This document shows positions 26,867 through 35,992 of a stretch of 64,000 nt of DNA, piece after piece. The stretch comes from Candidatus Methanoperedens sp. (GTDB taxonomy: Archaea > Halobacteriota > Methanosarcinia > Methanosarcinales > Methanoperedenaceae). The notes beneath the pieces were generated by a model that was not told the DNA's origin, did no database searches, and saw nothing but the letters and a program-made list of their open reading frames with translations. How positions within the stretch are numbered: the first letter of the stretch is position 1; each line of letters begins with the position of its first letter. A program made the translations under genes and the position numbers. The stretch covers positions 89,778 through 153,777 of the forward strand of contig VEPM01000009.1 in the NCBI GenBank assembly GCA_012026795.1, given 5' to 3'.

Positions 26867-27765
26867 CCATTTTTTGGATCAAAGGCATCGCGAAGACCTT
26901 CTCCCAGGAAATTAAATGAAATAATAGTAAGGAATAACATAATCCTAGGCTCAACTGCGATCCACCATGCGGTCTGGATATCATTCTGTCCTGCATTTAA
27001 AATATTTCCCCAGCTTGCAACCTGCGGGTCTCCGAGACCTATAAAACTCAAAACAGCTTCAGCAAGTATCGCCCCGGGGATTGTGAGAGTTGCCAGCACG
27101 ATTATTGAGCTGATCGTATTGGGAAGAAGGTGATAGAAAATTATCCGTAGATTGCTTGCCCCAAGAGCTTTTGATGCAATCACAAATTCCCTTGTCCGAA
27201 GGGACAGTGTCTCGCTCCTTACCAGCCGTGCCGTTCCAGTCCAGCCTGTGAGACCTATGGAAAGTATTATTAATGCCAGGCTGGAGCCAAACATATAAAC
27301 GATAAGTATCAGGAGAAGGAGGAAAGGAAAAGTCATCATAATGTCTGTAAATCTCATCAGGATATTATCTACGATCCCTCCGAAATAGGCTGAAGAAACA
27401 CCTATAATCGCACCTATTATTATCGCAAGACCGGTAGCGAACAAGCCTACAAGCAAGGAAATCCTCGCCCCTGAAATGAGCTGTGATAGCAAATCACGTC
27501 CCATGCCATCCGTGCCAAGAGGATGTTTCCATGTTCCCTGGACATGAGTTGGGATCAAGCCTCCTGCTTCCTTGCTGTATTTTGATTGTTCTATGGAAAA
27601 ACCGATTGGAGGAAGGTTCTTTTCATCAAAATTCACAACAGTCGGGCTTACAGTGAAAAATGGACCGATGGAGGCTATTAAAATGAGAATTATAATAAAT
27701 GCCAGGCCAGACATGGCAAGTATATGCCCTTTTATTCGTTCCCAGTAATATATTGTGAACTTCAT
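26863..27765 (-). CDS. Dipeptide/oligopeptide/nickel ABC transporter permease (DppC/OppC type)
   Basis: This is a membrane permease of 300 residues with six helices and the cytoplasmic EAA-type loop (SKALGASNLRIIFYHLLPNT) that contacts the ATPases. The N-terminal OppC segment (GHILAMSGLAFIIILILIAS) and the HPLGTDGMGRDLLSQLISGA motif are typical of this subunit. It starts 3 bases after the DppB-type gene. Confidence 0.92.
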   Translation of the reverse strand: MKFTIYYWERIKGHILAMSGLAFIIILILIASIGPFFTVSPTVVNFDEKNLPPIGFSIEQSKYSKEAGGLIPTHVQGTWKHPLGTDGMGRDLLSQLISGARISLLVGLFATGLAIIIGAIIGVSSAYFGGIVDNILMRFTDIMMTFPFLLLLILIVYMFGSSLALIILSIGLTGWTGTARLVRSETLSLRTREFVIASKALGASNLRIIFYHLLPNTISSIIVLATLTIPGAILAEAVLSFIGLGDPQVASWGNILNAGQNDIQTAWWIAVEPRIMLFLTIISFNFLGEGLRDAFDPKNG

Positions 27766-27768
27766 GTT

Positions 27769-28728
27769 TTATTCATACCTTATCCTCGGGTCTAAATATG
27801 TATATGCGATATCTGCTATCAGGTTGAATAATAATGTCACAAATGCCCCGATCAATGTAACGGCCAGTACAACAGAATAATCATCGGAAAAAACAGCCTT
27901 AAGGGACATCCATCCAAGACCAGGTATCCCGAAGATCACCTCGGTAATATATGCGCCCCCGAAAAAGATACCGCTCATATCAAGCATGATTATAGTAACG
28001 ATCGGGAGAAGCGCATTTCGAAATACATGCCTTCTTATGACTATACTTTCAGGGAGTCCTTTTGCTCTTGCTGTTCTTACAAAATCCTTGTTCATGTTTT
28101 CAAGCATTGCGCTCCTGACATACCTGCTGTATCCTGCTACCATACCAGTAGCAAGAGTTATAACAGGTAATATAAGTGCATATAGATTGGAAAGTGAGAA
28201 CATGGGAAGACCGGTATCATAATATGTTTTGAACCAGCCAAGTTTCACAGAAAAAATAAGGATAAGCATCATACCGAGCCAGAAGTTAGGAATAGAGATC
28301 CCTGCAAATGAAAAAAATGTTGTAATGTGGTCTGCTGTTGTATTCTTTTTTGCGGCTGAAAAAATTCCAATAATTATGCCGAGCAATATCGCAAAAATCG
28401 AACTCAGGAGAATTAGCTGGAATGAATATACCCAGTGGGTACGGATAAGGTCGCTGACAGGCATTGAAGTACTGAATGACCAGCCCCAGTCCCCATTGAG
28501 AAGGGAACTGATGTAAGTGAAATACTGCTCATACAGCGGCCGGTCAACACCATAACGGGATTCGATTGCAGCCGCGACCTGGCTCACATTATGGCCTGCC
28601 CCAAGGGTTGCCAGATATTTATCAGCCGGGGAATGCGGGCCGATCCTCATCAGGAAAAAGGCTGCGGTCATGACACCCCATGCGATAAGGAATGTGTGGA
28701 GGAGCCTTTTTGCGATGTAGGATTTCAT
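27769..28728 (-). CDS. Dipeptide/oligopeptide/nickel ABC transporter permease (DppB/OppB type)
   Basis: This is a permease of 319 residues with six helices. It begins with the typical MKSYIAKRLLHTFLIAWGVM helix and has the large periplasm-facing loop of DppB/OppB and the EAA-type loop (VRTARAKGLPESIVIRRHVF). It is the first gene of a four-gene B-C-D-F unit. The matching binding-protein gene lies 2 kb further upstream on the same strand, separated by the HicBA remnant, the DUF4145 gene and the MNT/HEPN pair. Confidence 0.92.
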   Translation of the reverse strand: MKSYIAKRLLHTFLIAWGVMTAAFFLMRIGPHSPADKYLATLGAGHNVSQVAAAIESRYGVDRPLYEQYFTYISSLLNGDWGWSFSTSMPVSDLIRTHWVYSFQLILLSSIFAILLGIIIGIFSAAKKNTTADHITTFFSFAGISIPNFWLGMMLILIFSVKLGWFKTYYDTGLPMFSLSNLYALILPVITLATGMVAGYSRYVRSAMLENMNKDFVRTARAKGLPESIVIRRHVFRNALLPIVTIIMLDMSGIFFGGAYITEVIFGIPGLGWMSLKAVFSDDYSVVLAVTLIGAFVTLLFNLIADIAYTYLDPRIRYE

Positions 28729-28751
28729 AAATAGTAAAATATAATGGGAGT

Positions 28752-28862
28752 TTATAACTTTCTCAAATATTCCTCATATTCATCTTGACGAACGCGCTCA
28801 AAGCCAAGATTGAACAACAACTTCTCCATTTTTCTGGCATCGATTATTCGAAGCCTGCTCAA
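28752..28862 (-). pseudogene. hicA: HicA toxin remnant, catalytic core deleted
   Basis: The 36-codon frame starts with TTG overlapping the hicB stop by 4 bases. Its start (LRIIDARKMEKLLFNLGFER, then VRQ) is a clear HicA N-terminus, and its end (EYEEYLRKL) is a HicA-like tail. The whole dsRBD-like middle with the family's GSH catalytic histidine and HPDGR segment is missing. About half of a normal 70-80-residue HicA is lost in frame, so the ribonuclease should be inactive. Confidence 0.65.
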
Positions 28863-29080
28863 ATACCTACCTCAACTTGCTGAATTCCGATAAATTGAGG
28901 TAAATGTTGCTTGTTCTCAGGCTCCATTTCTTCCAGACATAATTCCAGTACCTCTTTAAGGTTGTCTTGAAGCTCATCAAGAGTCTCTGCCTGAGTATGG
29001 GCGCCAGGAATTCCCGGAACTATGGCCACATACAGGCCAGTTTCCGGATCTTTTTCGATATATGCTGTTAGTGTAGGCAT
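28859..29080 (-). CDS. hicB: HicB-type antitoxin
   Basis: This 73-residue product is a partial RNase H-fold HicB: LTAYIEKDPETGLYVAIVPG followed by IPGAHTQAETLDELQDNLKE and a helix with LELCLEEME. There is no C-terminal DNA-binding domain, as is common in short archaeal HicB. GAGGT precedes the ATG. It normally neutralises the mRNA interferase HicA, but here the partner directly downstream is a deletion remnant, so it is probably an orphan antitoxin. Confidence 0.85.
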   Translation of the reverse strand: MPTLTAYIEKDPETGLYVAIVPGIPGAHTQAETLDELQDNLKEVLELCLEEMEPENKQHLPQFIGIQQVEVGI

Positions 29081-29238
29081 TTTAAACCTCTGTAATTACA
29101 AATTGATTTATAGTTGCTGATTTCTCTTATACTTATTTAAACCGTAAAAAATGAATAATAAATCAAAGTGAGTATATATATGCACATCGTGTATAGTGAA
29201 AGTTAAGGATTTATAAAATTCTATGGAGAAATAAATGA

Positions 29239-29883
29239 ATGAAATGCCCACATTGCCTTGTTGAAGTTCATCTAACATCAGAGAACCGTGACATTGGAGC
29301 GGATAATGAATTCTATTGGAAGACATCGATTGCTACGTGTCCTCATTGCAAAAAGTGTATTATATGGTTAGAGCAATATTCGACAGACAAAATTGGAAAT
29401 TTGAATTTCATAAAAGAATTTCTTGTTTATCCCAAAGGAATATCTAGGGCACCTCTGAGCCCGGTGGTGCCTGATATATATGCTCAGGAATATAAAGAAG
29501 CGTGCTTGGTTTTATCAGATAGTGCAAAAGCAAGTGCGGCTTTAAGTCGTCGTTGCTTGCAGAATCTTCTGAGAAATGTTCAAAAGGTAAAATCTTCAGA
29601 TTTAAGCAAACAGATTGATGAAGTTCTCGGATTGAAGGTACTTCCATCTCATTTATCTGAAGCGATTGATGCTGTTAGAAACATCGGTAACTTTGCTGCA
29701 CATCCTATTAAAAGTACCAATACGGGGGCAATCGTTGATGTTGAACAGGGAGAAGCTGAATGGCTACTTGATGTCTTAGAAGGACTTTTTGATTTCTATT
29801 TTGTGCAACCGGATATATTGCAAAAAAAGAAGGCTGCATTGAATCAAAAATTGAAGGATGCAGGAAAACCTCCCATGAAGTGA
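29239..29883 (+). CDS. Zinc-ribbon DUF4145 protein (HEPN-like)
   Basis: The product is 214 residues. An N-terminal zinc ribbon (CPHC at 3-6, CPHCKKC at 34-40) is followed by a helical DUF4145 domain, about 85-180, with the characteristic SRRCLQNLLRN and AVRNIGNFAAHP segments. DUF4145 is related to HEPN domains and is often found alone or in defence and toxin-antitoxin neighbourhoods. A GGAG ribbon-type ribosome site precedes ATG 29239. It lies in the opposite direction to the transporter genes that flank it. Confidence 0.8.
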   Translation: MKCPHCLVEVHLTSENRDIGADNEFYWKTSIATCPHCKKCIIWLEQYSTDKIGNLNFIKEFLVYPKGISRAPLSPVVPDIYAQEYKEACLVLSDSAKASAALSRRCLQNLLRNVQKVKSSDLSKQIDEVLGLKVLPSHLSEAIDAVRNIGNFAAHPIKSTNTGAIVDVEQGEAEWLLDVLEGLFDFYFVQPDILQKKKAALNQKLKDAGKPPMK

Positions 29884-30005
29884 AAAAAATAATAGGTTAT
29901 AGACATATCATTCAAAATAAGCTGAGATAAAAAAGAAAAACATTGAAGGGGTATAAATACTAACAAATATAAAAAAGGTATTATGACTTGAGACGCGGGT
30001 GCAAA

Positions 30006-30335
30006 ATGGAAGAAACAGAAAATTCTAAGATTCTAATAAAAGCAAAAATTTTTGAAATATTGCAAAATGCAGGAACCTCAGCCCGTATTATTCTTTTTGG
30101 TTCAAGAGCAAGAGAGGATTATACCAAATTTAGCGATTATGACATTCTTTTGATAACTGATAGAACAATTGAAATCAAAGAAAAAATGAATTTATCTAAA
30201 AAAATAAGGGAATATCTCGCAAAAGCAGGTTTTGATGTAGATGTAATTATAAAATCAGACGCTGAAGTCCAATTTTTGAGAGAGAAAACAGGAAGTATCA
30301 TAAAGAGTGCATTGAAGGAGGGGATTGCATTATGA
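30006..30335 (+). CDS. mntA: Minimal nucleotidyltransferase (MNT antitoxin)
   Basis: This is a 109-residue pol-beta-type nucleotidyltransferase. The GSRARED loop and the paired catalytic aspartates (FSDYDILL) are present, with a third acidic residue in FDVDVIIK. In MNT/HEPN pairs this enzyme neutralises the HEPN toxin, in studied cases by AMPylation of the toxin. The start is ATG 30006; a TTG 18 bases upstream is unlikely. The stop overlaps the HEPN start by 4 bases. Confidence 0.88.
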   Translation: MEETENSKILIKAKIFEILQNAGTSARIILFGSRAREDYTKFSDYDILLITDRTIEIKEKMNLSKKIREYLAKAGFDVDVIIKSDAEVQFLREKTGSIIKSALKEGIAL

Positions 30336-30730
30336 ATGATGATTATGTCAAGAAATGGACCATGAAAGCTATAAATGACATCAATATCTCAAAACATGAG
30401 TTAGTCCACCCGGAAAGCGAGATGGTTACCGACGCTATATGTTTTCACTGTCAGCAATCAGTCGAGAAATTCTTGAAAGCTTATCTTGTCCTGAAAAATA
30501 TCGATACTGGAAAAACACATAACCTGGAATTTTTATTGGAACTCTGCAAAAAACAAGACCTTGATTTTGGGAAAATAGATGTCGGGAATCTTTCATTTTA
30601 TGCTGTGGCAGTCAGATATCCTGATGAATTTTACATGCCTTCCGTGCAAGAGGCAAAAGAATGTTTCAAAATAGCGTCTGCGGTCAGGGATTTTGTATTA
30701 AGGAAGTTGGAATTAGATAGGGATATTTAG
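30332..30730 (+). CDS. hepT: HEPN-domain toxin partner of MNT
   Basis: This is an all-helical HEPN protein of 132 residues. It contains CFHCQQSVEKFLKAYLV (typical of the HEPN family that pairs with MNT) and a late AVAVRYPDEFYMPS segment in the position of the active-site Arg motif. HEPN toxins of this kind are ribonucleases or are held inactive by AMPylation on Tyr. It overlaps the MNT gene by 4 bases, so the two are co-translated. Confidence 0.88.
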   Translation: MNDDYVKKWTMKAINDINISKHELVHPESEMVTDAICFHCQQSVEKFLKAYLVLKNIDTGKTHNLEFLLELCKKQDLDFGKIDVGNLSFYAVAVRYPDEFYMPSVQEAKECFKIASAVRDFVLRKLELDRDI

Positions 30731-30742
30731 AAGAAAGCGAGA

Positions 30743-32506
30743 TCATCCAAAATACCATTCCTGGTAATTATAGCTCATACTTATCCCCGGCTCGATCCCT
30801 TTGACCTTTGCAGAAAAAGCCATATTTGCCGCCGGATATGCCAGGAAATCAAGGGGCTGGTCATCTGAAATGATCTTTGATAGCTCAGCGTATATCTTTT
30901 TTCTTGCATCTTTATCAAGCGCTTCTTTTGAGCGTACTTTCTTGAACAGGGCATCAACCTGCGGATTTGAGTATCCATAGGTATTCAGGCCTCCGTCCGT
31001 GACAAAGAATATCTCAGTTCCTGAGGGCTGCAATGGGTCAGTGACCTGCCCGGCATAAATGAGATCCCATGGTTCCTCACTCACTGCACGCAGACCGTTG
31101 TTGTTCCTTTCAGGCTGGTCGCTGCCAGGAACTTTATTCATGTAATATTTACGAAGAATTGTTTCCCATGGAACGAACTTTATTTCTACATCAATCCCGA
31201 TATCGCCTAATTCCTGTTTTATCAGGTATGCCATTGACTCATGGACTGCGCTTCCTGTTATTGTGACAAAATTTAACTTTATTTTTCCCCCTTTCTTATC
31301 AATGACCTGGATTTCACCATTTTTCTCAATTCCATAGCCAGCTTCCTTCATCAATTGTTTCGCCCCGTTCTTGTCATACAGTGTGCCAACCCCGAACATA
31401 GAAAGCCCTGCTTCATCATACCATGGAGAGACCTTTGGTATGAAACTGAATGCTGGCTCACCAAAGCCAAGCAAGATCTGCTGGATTATTTTTTCTTTAC
31501 TGATCGCCATTGAAAGCGCCTGTCTGACTTTCTTTTCCCGCAAACCCGGCCATCCGTTATCTCTCATATTATACTGCAATATCCGATACCCGGATGTCGG
31601 TACTGTAAAAACCTGGATTGAAGGAATGGCTTTGAACTTCATGACCTGTTCGGGATCGATACCAGTAGATGTAATATCGCCTGCTTCCATTGCTGCATGA
31701 CGTGCAGCCGATGTCCCGAATATCTTGACTACATATTCTTCAAAATACGGCTCACCATGTTGTTTTCCCAGGTAATAATCAGGATTTCGTTCCATCACGA
31801 TCTTGTCATTTCGTATCCATTCCTTGTACCGGTAAGGGCCAAGATTTCCTGTATAAGACAGGTTATTTAGTTCAGGAGCCTGGGTGAACGCCTTAACATC
31901 ACCTTCATATTTTGAGACAATGTGTTTCGGGTATACAAGCAGGTCGGTTACAGTGTACAGGAACTCAGGATCAACGGTCTTCCTGTGGATTGTGAGAGTG
32001 GTTTCGTTCTCTGTCACGGGTTCTACGTAGACGCTCTTACCGTCAACCTCTTCCATCCAGTCTCCCGCATAGGTATATGCCATCCAGTCGGAAAACATCA
32101 GGTTTTTCATGGTGTAAACAAAATCATCTGTTGTAACAGGCTTGCCATCGCTCCAGAAAAGGTCATCGCGGATTGTGACAGTATAGGATAATCCATCTTC
32201 AGATGCCTGAATTTCATTTTTTAGCCAGCGATTAACAATATTGAACTTGTTGTCATAAGTTATCAAACCATCAAGTGCAAGCCCGATATATCCAAGGGAG
32301 GTAGCATCTGCGGCAAGGATCCAGTTGAGAGTTTCGGCATCGGCTCCTGATGCGCCGTCTATGAAAGTCCCGCCCAGTTTGGACGTAGCTGCCGTTGAAT
32401 TCTTTGATTCGACATTTTTTGCCCCAAGACACCCTGAAAGCCCTGTGCCTGCGGCAAGGAGCGCTGCCTTCCCGCACATGCTCATGAATCTGCGCCTGCT
32501 GATCAT
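30743..32506 (-). CDS. ABC transporter substrate-binding lipoprotein (DppA/OppA/NikA family)
   Basis: This is the family 5 extracellular binding protein of the peptide/nickel importer. Starting at ATG 32506 it has a twin-arginine signal (ISRRRFMSM), a hydrophobic stretch and a lipobox (GLSGC), so it is exported folded and lipid-anchored. The SBP family signature around NPDYYLGKQHGEPYFEEY and the DDFVYTMKNL segment are clear; the mature protein is about 560 residues. A GTG at 32575 would extend it but lies in the previous gene. It is transcribed in the same direction as the B-C-D-F genes but is separated from them by inserted genes. Confidence 0.9.
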   Translation of the reverse strand: MISRRRFMSMCGKAALLAAGTGLSGCLGAKNVESKNSTAATSKLGGTFIDGASGADAETLNWILAADATSLGYIGLALDGLITYDNKFNIVNRWLKNEIQASEDGLSYTVTIRDDLFWSDGKPVTTDDFVYTMKNLMFSDWMAYTYAGDWMEEVDGKSVYVEPVTENETTLTIHRKTVDPEFLYTVTDLLVYPKHIVSKYEGDVKAFTQAPELNNLSYTGNLGPYRYKEWIRNDKIVMERNPDYYLGKQHGEPYFEEYVVKIFGTSAARHAAMEAGDITSTGIDPEQVMKFKAIPSIQVFTVPTSGYRILQYNMRDNGWPGLREKKVRQALSMAISKEKIIQQILLGFGEPAFSFIPKVSPWYDEAGLSMFGVGTLYDKNGAKQLMKEAGYGIEKNGEIQVIDKKGGKIKLNFVTITGSAVHESMAYLIKQELGDIGIDVEIKFVPWETILRKYYMNKVPGSDQPERNNNGLRAVSEEPWDLIYAGQVTDPLQPSGTEIFFVTDGGLNTYGYSNPQVDALFKKVRSKEALDKDARKKIYAELSKIISDDQPLDFLAYPAANMAFSAKVKGIEPGISMSYNYQEWYFG

Positions 32507-32571
32507 CCGGTTGTAAATTATAAAATCACCATTTGTTCTGGGAGTCGAATATGTCTCACAATATATAAATC

Positions 32572-33909
32572 TCACGCATATTTACTGCATTGTCGCAGGA
32601 ACTCATCAAATGAATTCGAAGCCGGATGCGTATGCATGTAACTTGCCATTGTATTATGCTCCATCAAACCATCCCGCCCTTCAATAATCCCCTTCCCGCG
32701 CCTCAATTTATACACAAAACGCGCATCTCGGTCGCATTCCGTTACGGAATAATGGAACTCATGCCCCCTTATTATTTTGCCTTTTTTCGCCACCGGAGAA
32801 TCAATAACAGATTCAGCTTCGGTATAACCCAACGCCTGGAGCTTCCCTGTCATCCTTGAATTTGCGCCAAAGACTCCTGCCATTTTATAAGTCTTATCGG
32901 TTTCGAGGCTTTTACATAAATATAAAAGCGCGCCACATTCACCATATACGGGCATCCCGTCTTCTGCTGCTTTTTTTATCTCGTGGCGTGTGCCTGAGGC
33001 TTCAAGTTCCTTCGCAAATAATTCAGGATACCCTCCTCCAAGGTAGAGTCCATCGACTTCCGGCAGCGTATCGTTCATTGGACTGAAAAAGATAAGCTCT
33101 GCTCCCGATCTTTTAAGTGCATCAAATGTATCCTGGTAATAGAAGCAGAAGGCGTTGTCATTTGCAATGCCTATTTTCACATTGAATTTTGCATCTGATT
33201 CCTTAAAATCAATATCATGTGCTCTAAAGTTCCCTGCAATTGTTTTCACTGAATCCAGATCGATATGCTGTTCAATAAAATTGGCAAGTTCCGATGTTTT
33301 CGGATCATTTTCACCGGCCATATGAAGGCCGAGATGCCGGGATGGGATTGATAATTCTTTGTTTCCTGGAAGCGCGCCGATAACAGGTATTTTGATCCCT
33401 GCGCTGTGCAGCGAATCCCTGATGAGATTAACATGCCTGTCGCTTCCTGTATTATTGAGTATTATTCCCTGGATGTTGACACTGCGGTCAAATTCAGAGA
33501 AACCTTTTATAATAGCAGCAATGCTTCGCGATACTCCGTGCGCATTAATAACAAGTAGAACCGGCACATCCAGGATCTTTGCAATATGGGCAGAACTTGC
33601 GATCTCGGTTGAATCGAGGCCGTCAAATAAGCCCATGACACCTTCAATTATGCAATATTCAGCACCCCTGGATGCGCGCGCGAATGTTTCCAGCACACCT
33701 CTTTCTCCCATCATGAAGCTGTCAAGATTCCTCGATTGTCGGCCGCAAATCTGCGTATGATGCCCCGGGTCGATAAAATCAGGACCGACCTTGAAAGGCT
33801 GTACTATGTGATTTTTGCCAAGGGCAGCCATAAGACCTGTTGCGACCGTGGTTTTTCCCACGCCACTGGCGGTCCCTGCGATCAAAAGCGCCCTTGTTTT
33901 ATCTATCAT
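32572..33909 (-). CDS. cfbB: Ni-sirohydrochlorin / cobyrinate a,c-diamide synthase (CfbB/CbiA)
   Basis: This glutamine-dependent amidotransferase has 445 residues. The dethiobiotin-synthetase-like N-terminal domain has the P-loop GTASGVGKTTVATG (11-24) and PFKVGPDFIDPGHH. The C-terminal class I amidotransferase domain has the nucleophile in YGECGALLYL and a His in HEFHYS. In methanogens the homologue CfbB amidates Ni-sirohydrochlorin for F430, while CbiA acts on cobyrinate; one enzyme may do both. It overlaps hemD by 11 bases, so tetrapyrrole genes are coupled. Confidence 0.87.
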   Translation of the reverse strand: MIDKTRALLIAGTASGVGKTTVATGLMAALGKNHIVQPFKVGPDFIDPGHHTQICGRQSRNLDSFMMGERGVLETFARASRGAEYCIIEGVMGLFDGLDSTEIASSAHIAKILDVPVLLVINAHGVSRSIAAIIKGFSEFDRSVNIQGIILNNTGSDRHVNLIRDSLHSAGIKIPVIGALPGNKELSIPSRHLGLHMAGENDPKTSELANFIEQHIDLDSVKTIAGNFRAHDIDFKESDAKFNVKIGIANDNAFCFYYQDTFDALKRSGAELIFFSPMNDTLPEVDGLYLGGGYPELFAKELEASGTRHEIKKAAEDGMPVYGECGALLYLCKSLETDKTYKMAGVFGANSRMTGKLQALGYTEAESVIDSPVAKKGKIIRGHEFHYSVTECDRDARFVYKLRRGKGIIEGRDGLMEHNTMASYMHTHPASNSFDEFLRQCSKYA

Positions 33910-34597
33910 AAATATAAAATAATGAAGATAGACAATTTTCTAAAGTCCCATTCCCCACAAAATCCGGGTGTACACCATATTTCCTCATAGCATCAGCAGT
34001 TTTTGGCCCAATCGCAATTGATTTGATTTTTTTCCCATTTCCGGGTTTGAATCCTGAAAGCTCAAAAGATTTCGCGCTTGTAAATATCACCGCATCAACA
34101 TCATTTAATACTTCAAGAATACTGTTCCCGGCAGGCTCTAACCGATATGCTGGGGCTTCAATAGCCACTGCGCCTTTTGACTCCAGTGATCCTATCAATT
34201 CAGGATTCGGAACTTCTGCACGCGCGATGCCTATGGTTTTGCCTTTTATTTCGCCCAGGTAACCAGCGAAATTCTCCGAGGAGAACTTTTCAATGATCTC
34301 ACTCTTCAATCCGTACTCTTCCACTTTCTTTGCAGTTTTAGGCCCCACGCTTACGATTCTTATTTTTTTCCCGGGCTTTACATTATCGAGGAGTTTCTCA
34401 GCGCCAAGTGAGCTTGTGAGAATAAGAATATCTATCTTCTCTTTCGATATCATATCGCACAACCTTAAAAGCGGTTCAGGGTCGGAGGGGGCAGCAGCAC
34501 GCATCGTTGATACTATTACTGCTTCATGGCCATAGCTCCTGAATAGTTCATGGACACCTTCGGATTTTTCTTCAAGTTTAGTTACTGCGATTTTCAC
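33899..34597 (-). CDS. hemD: Uroporphyrinogen-III synthase
   Basis: The product is a two-domain HemD of 232 residues that closes hydroxymethylbilane into uroporphyrinogen III, the precursor of siroheme, F430 and corrinoids. Weak but recognisable HemD features are ILILTSSLGAEKLLD and VSVGPKTAKKVEEYG in one domain and IFTSAKSFELSGF and IAIGPKTADAMRKYG in the other. It starts with GTG. It reads into cfbB with an 11-base overlap and is divergent from the TctA-family gene. Confidence 0.88.
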   Translation of the reverse strand: MKIAVTKLEEKSEGVHELFRSYGHEAVIVSTMRAAAPSDPEPLLRLCDMISKEKIDILILTSSLGAEKLLDNVKPGKKIRIVSVGPKTAKKVEEYGLKSEIIEKFSSENFAGYLGEIKGKTIGIARAEVPNPELIGSLESKGAVAIEAPAYRLEPAGNSILEVLNDVDAVIFTSAKSFELSGFKPGNGKKIKSIAIGPKTADAMRKYGVHPDFVGNGTLENCLSSLFYIYDR

Positions 34598-34660
34598 AAA
34601 GCTAAAATCACACTTGAAAACATAACCCTTTTGTTTAAGAGATGCTTTCAGGAGAAATCC

Positions 34661-35959
34661 ATGGACATCTCCCTGACAATCCTGATCATATCAATAATGT
34701 TCGGCTTCCTGCTTGGTATCATAACAGGCCTTACCCCGGGGATACATGTAAATAATTTCGCCTTAATACTTGTTGCGATATCGCCTTTTCTTTCAGGGAT
34801 CGGGTTTGCTCCATTCTACATTGCCGTAATAATCCTTTCAAATTCGATAGCTCATACCTTTCTGGACATAATTCCCTCAATTTTTCTTGGCGCTCCTGAA
34901 GCAGATACTGCCCTTGCCGTGCTCCCCGGTCATGCGCTCCTCATGGAGGGAAGAGGCGCTGAGGCAATACGCCTTTCTGCCATAGGCAGCGCCGGGGCGG
35001 TCATCGTATCTTTGATAATGGCAATCCCAATGGCTTTTTTCTTTCTGGAAATATATGGAATGATCAACGCTTACATCGGGTGGATCCTTATTTTGATTGT
35101 AGTACTGATGATAGCCACAGAGAATGGGGAATACGTGGAAGGCCAGGGGTCGCTTGTGCATCTTAAATTCAAGTTTTATGCAATTCTTCTTTTCTTTATT
35201 TCCGGGTTCCTTGGCATATTTGCATTTGACAACGCAGTATTGATGCAGCCCCTTGTTAAATTTGGCGAGCCCTCAATTCTTTTACCCCTTCTTTCGGGAT
35301 TATTCGGTGCTTCCATGCTCGTTATTAGCCTCATGACAAAATCCGAATTGCCGCCTCAGCAGAAGAACTGCATGTTCGTGCTTCCCGGAAAAAGAATTAT
35401 CAGGGGGATGGTGTCAGGGACAGCAGCAGGCTCTTTTGTGGCATGGCTTCCTGGTGTATCATCAGCGGTAGGGACACTTCTTGCGAGGCTCTTTGTCCGC
35501 GAGGAAAGGGATAGCATGTCATCAAAAGAATTCATGGTTTCAATAAGCAGCGCCAATACAGCAAATGCGATTTTCAGCCTTATTGCCCTGTTCATTATTG
35601 GAAAAGCAAGAAGTGGTGCAATGGTCGCGATCGACCAGCTCGTGGATGTCAGCGAATGGGATTATTCGATCATTATCCTCCTGTTGATCGTCATAATCTT
35701 TGTTTCTGTAATTTCATATTTTACAACGATCTATCTTGGCGGCAGGATTTCGGGCTTCCTTTCAAGGATCAATTATTCTAAATTGTGTGCAACTGTGTTG
35801 GCGGGACTGGCAATTATGGTATTTGTGTTCACAGGCTGGTTCGGGTTTATCATATTTTTGATCTCCACGCCTGTTGGAATGATAGCATCGTATGCAAAGA
35901 TAAGGAAAATAAACGCAATGGGGGTCATAATGCTGCCTGTGATATTGTATTTTATATGA
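34661..35959 (+). CDS. TctA-family (DUF112) integral membrane permease
   Basis: This is a membrane protein of 432 residues with about eleven helices. GIITGLTPGIHVNNFAL near the start and LPGVSSAVGTLLARLF in the second half are the paired Gly/Pro-rich TctA signatures. Archaeal members stand alone without the TctB and TctC subunits, as here, and their substrate is unknown. ATG 34661 is chosen because AGGAGAA lies just upstream; earlier in-frame codons fall in the hemD promoter. Confidence 0.85.
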   Translation: MDISLTILIISIMFGFLLGIITGLTPGIHVNNFALILVAISPFLSGIGFAPFYIAVIILSNSIAHTFLDIIPSIFLGAPEADTALAVLPGHALLMEGRGAEAIRLSAIGSAGAVIVSLIMAIPMAFFFLEIYGMINAYIGWILILIVVLMIATENGEYVEGQGSLVHLKFKFYAILLFFISGFLGIFAFDNAVLMQPLVKFGEPSILLPLLSGLFGASMLVISLMTKSELPPQQKNCMFVLPGKRIIRGMVSGTAAGSFVAWLPGVSSAVGTLLARLFVREERDSMSSKEFMVSISSANTANAIFSLIALFIIGKARSGAMVAIDQLVDVSEWDYSIIILLLIVIIFVSVISYFTTIYLGGRISGFLSRINYSKLCATVLAGLAIMVFVFTGWFGFIIFLISTPVGMIASYAKIRKINAMGVIMLPVILYFI

Positions 35960-35992
35960 TGAATAGAATTTTATCTATTAGCATGATTCCTT

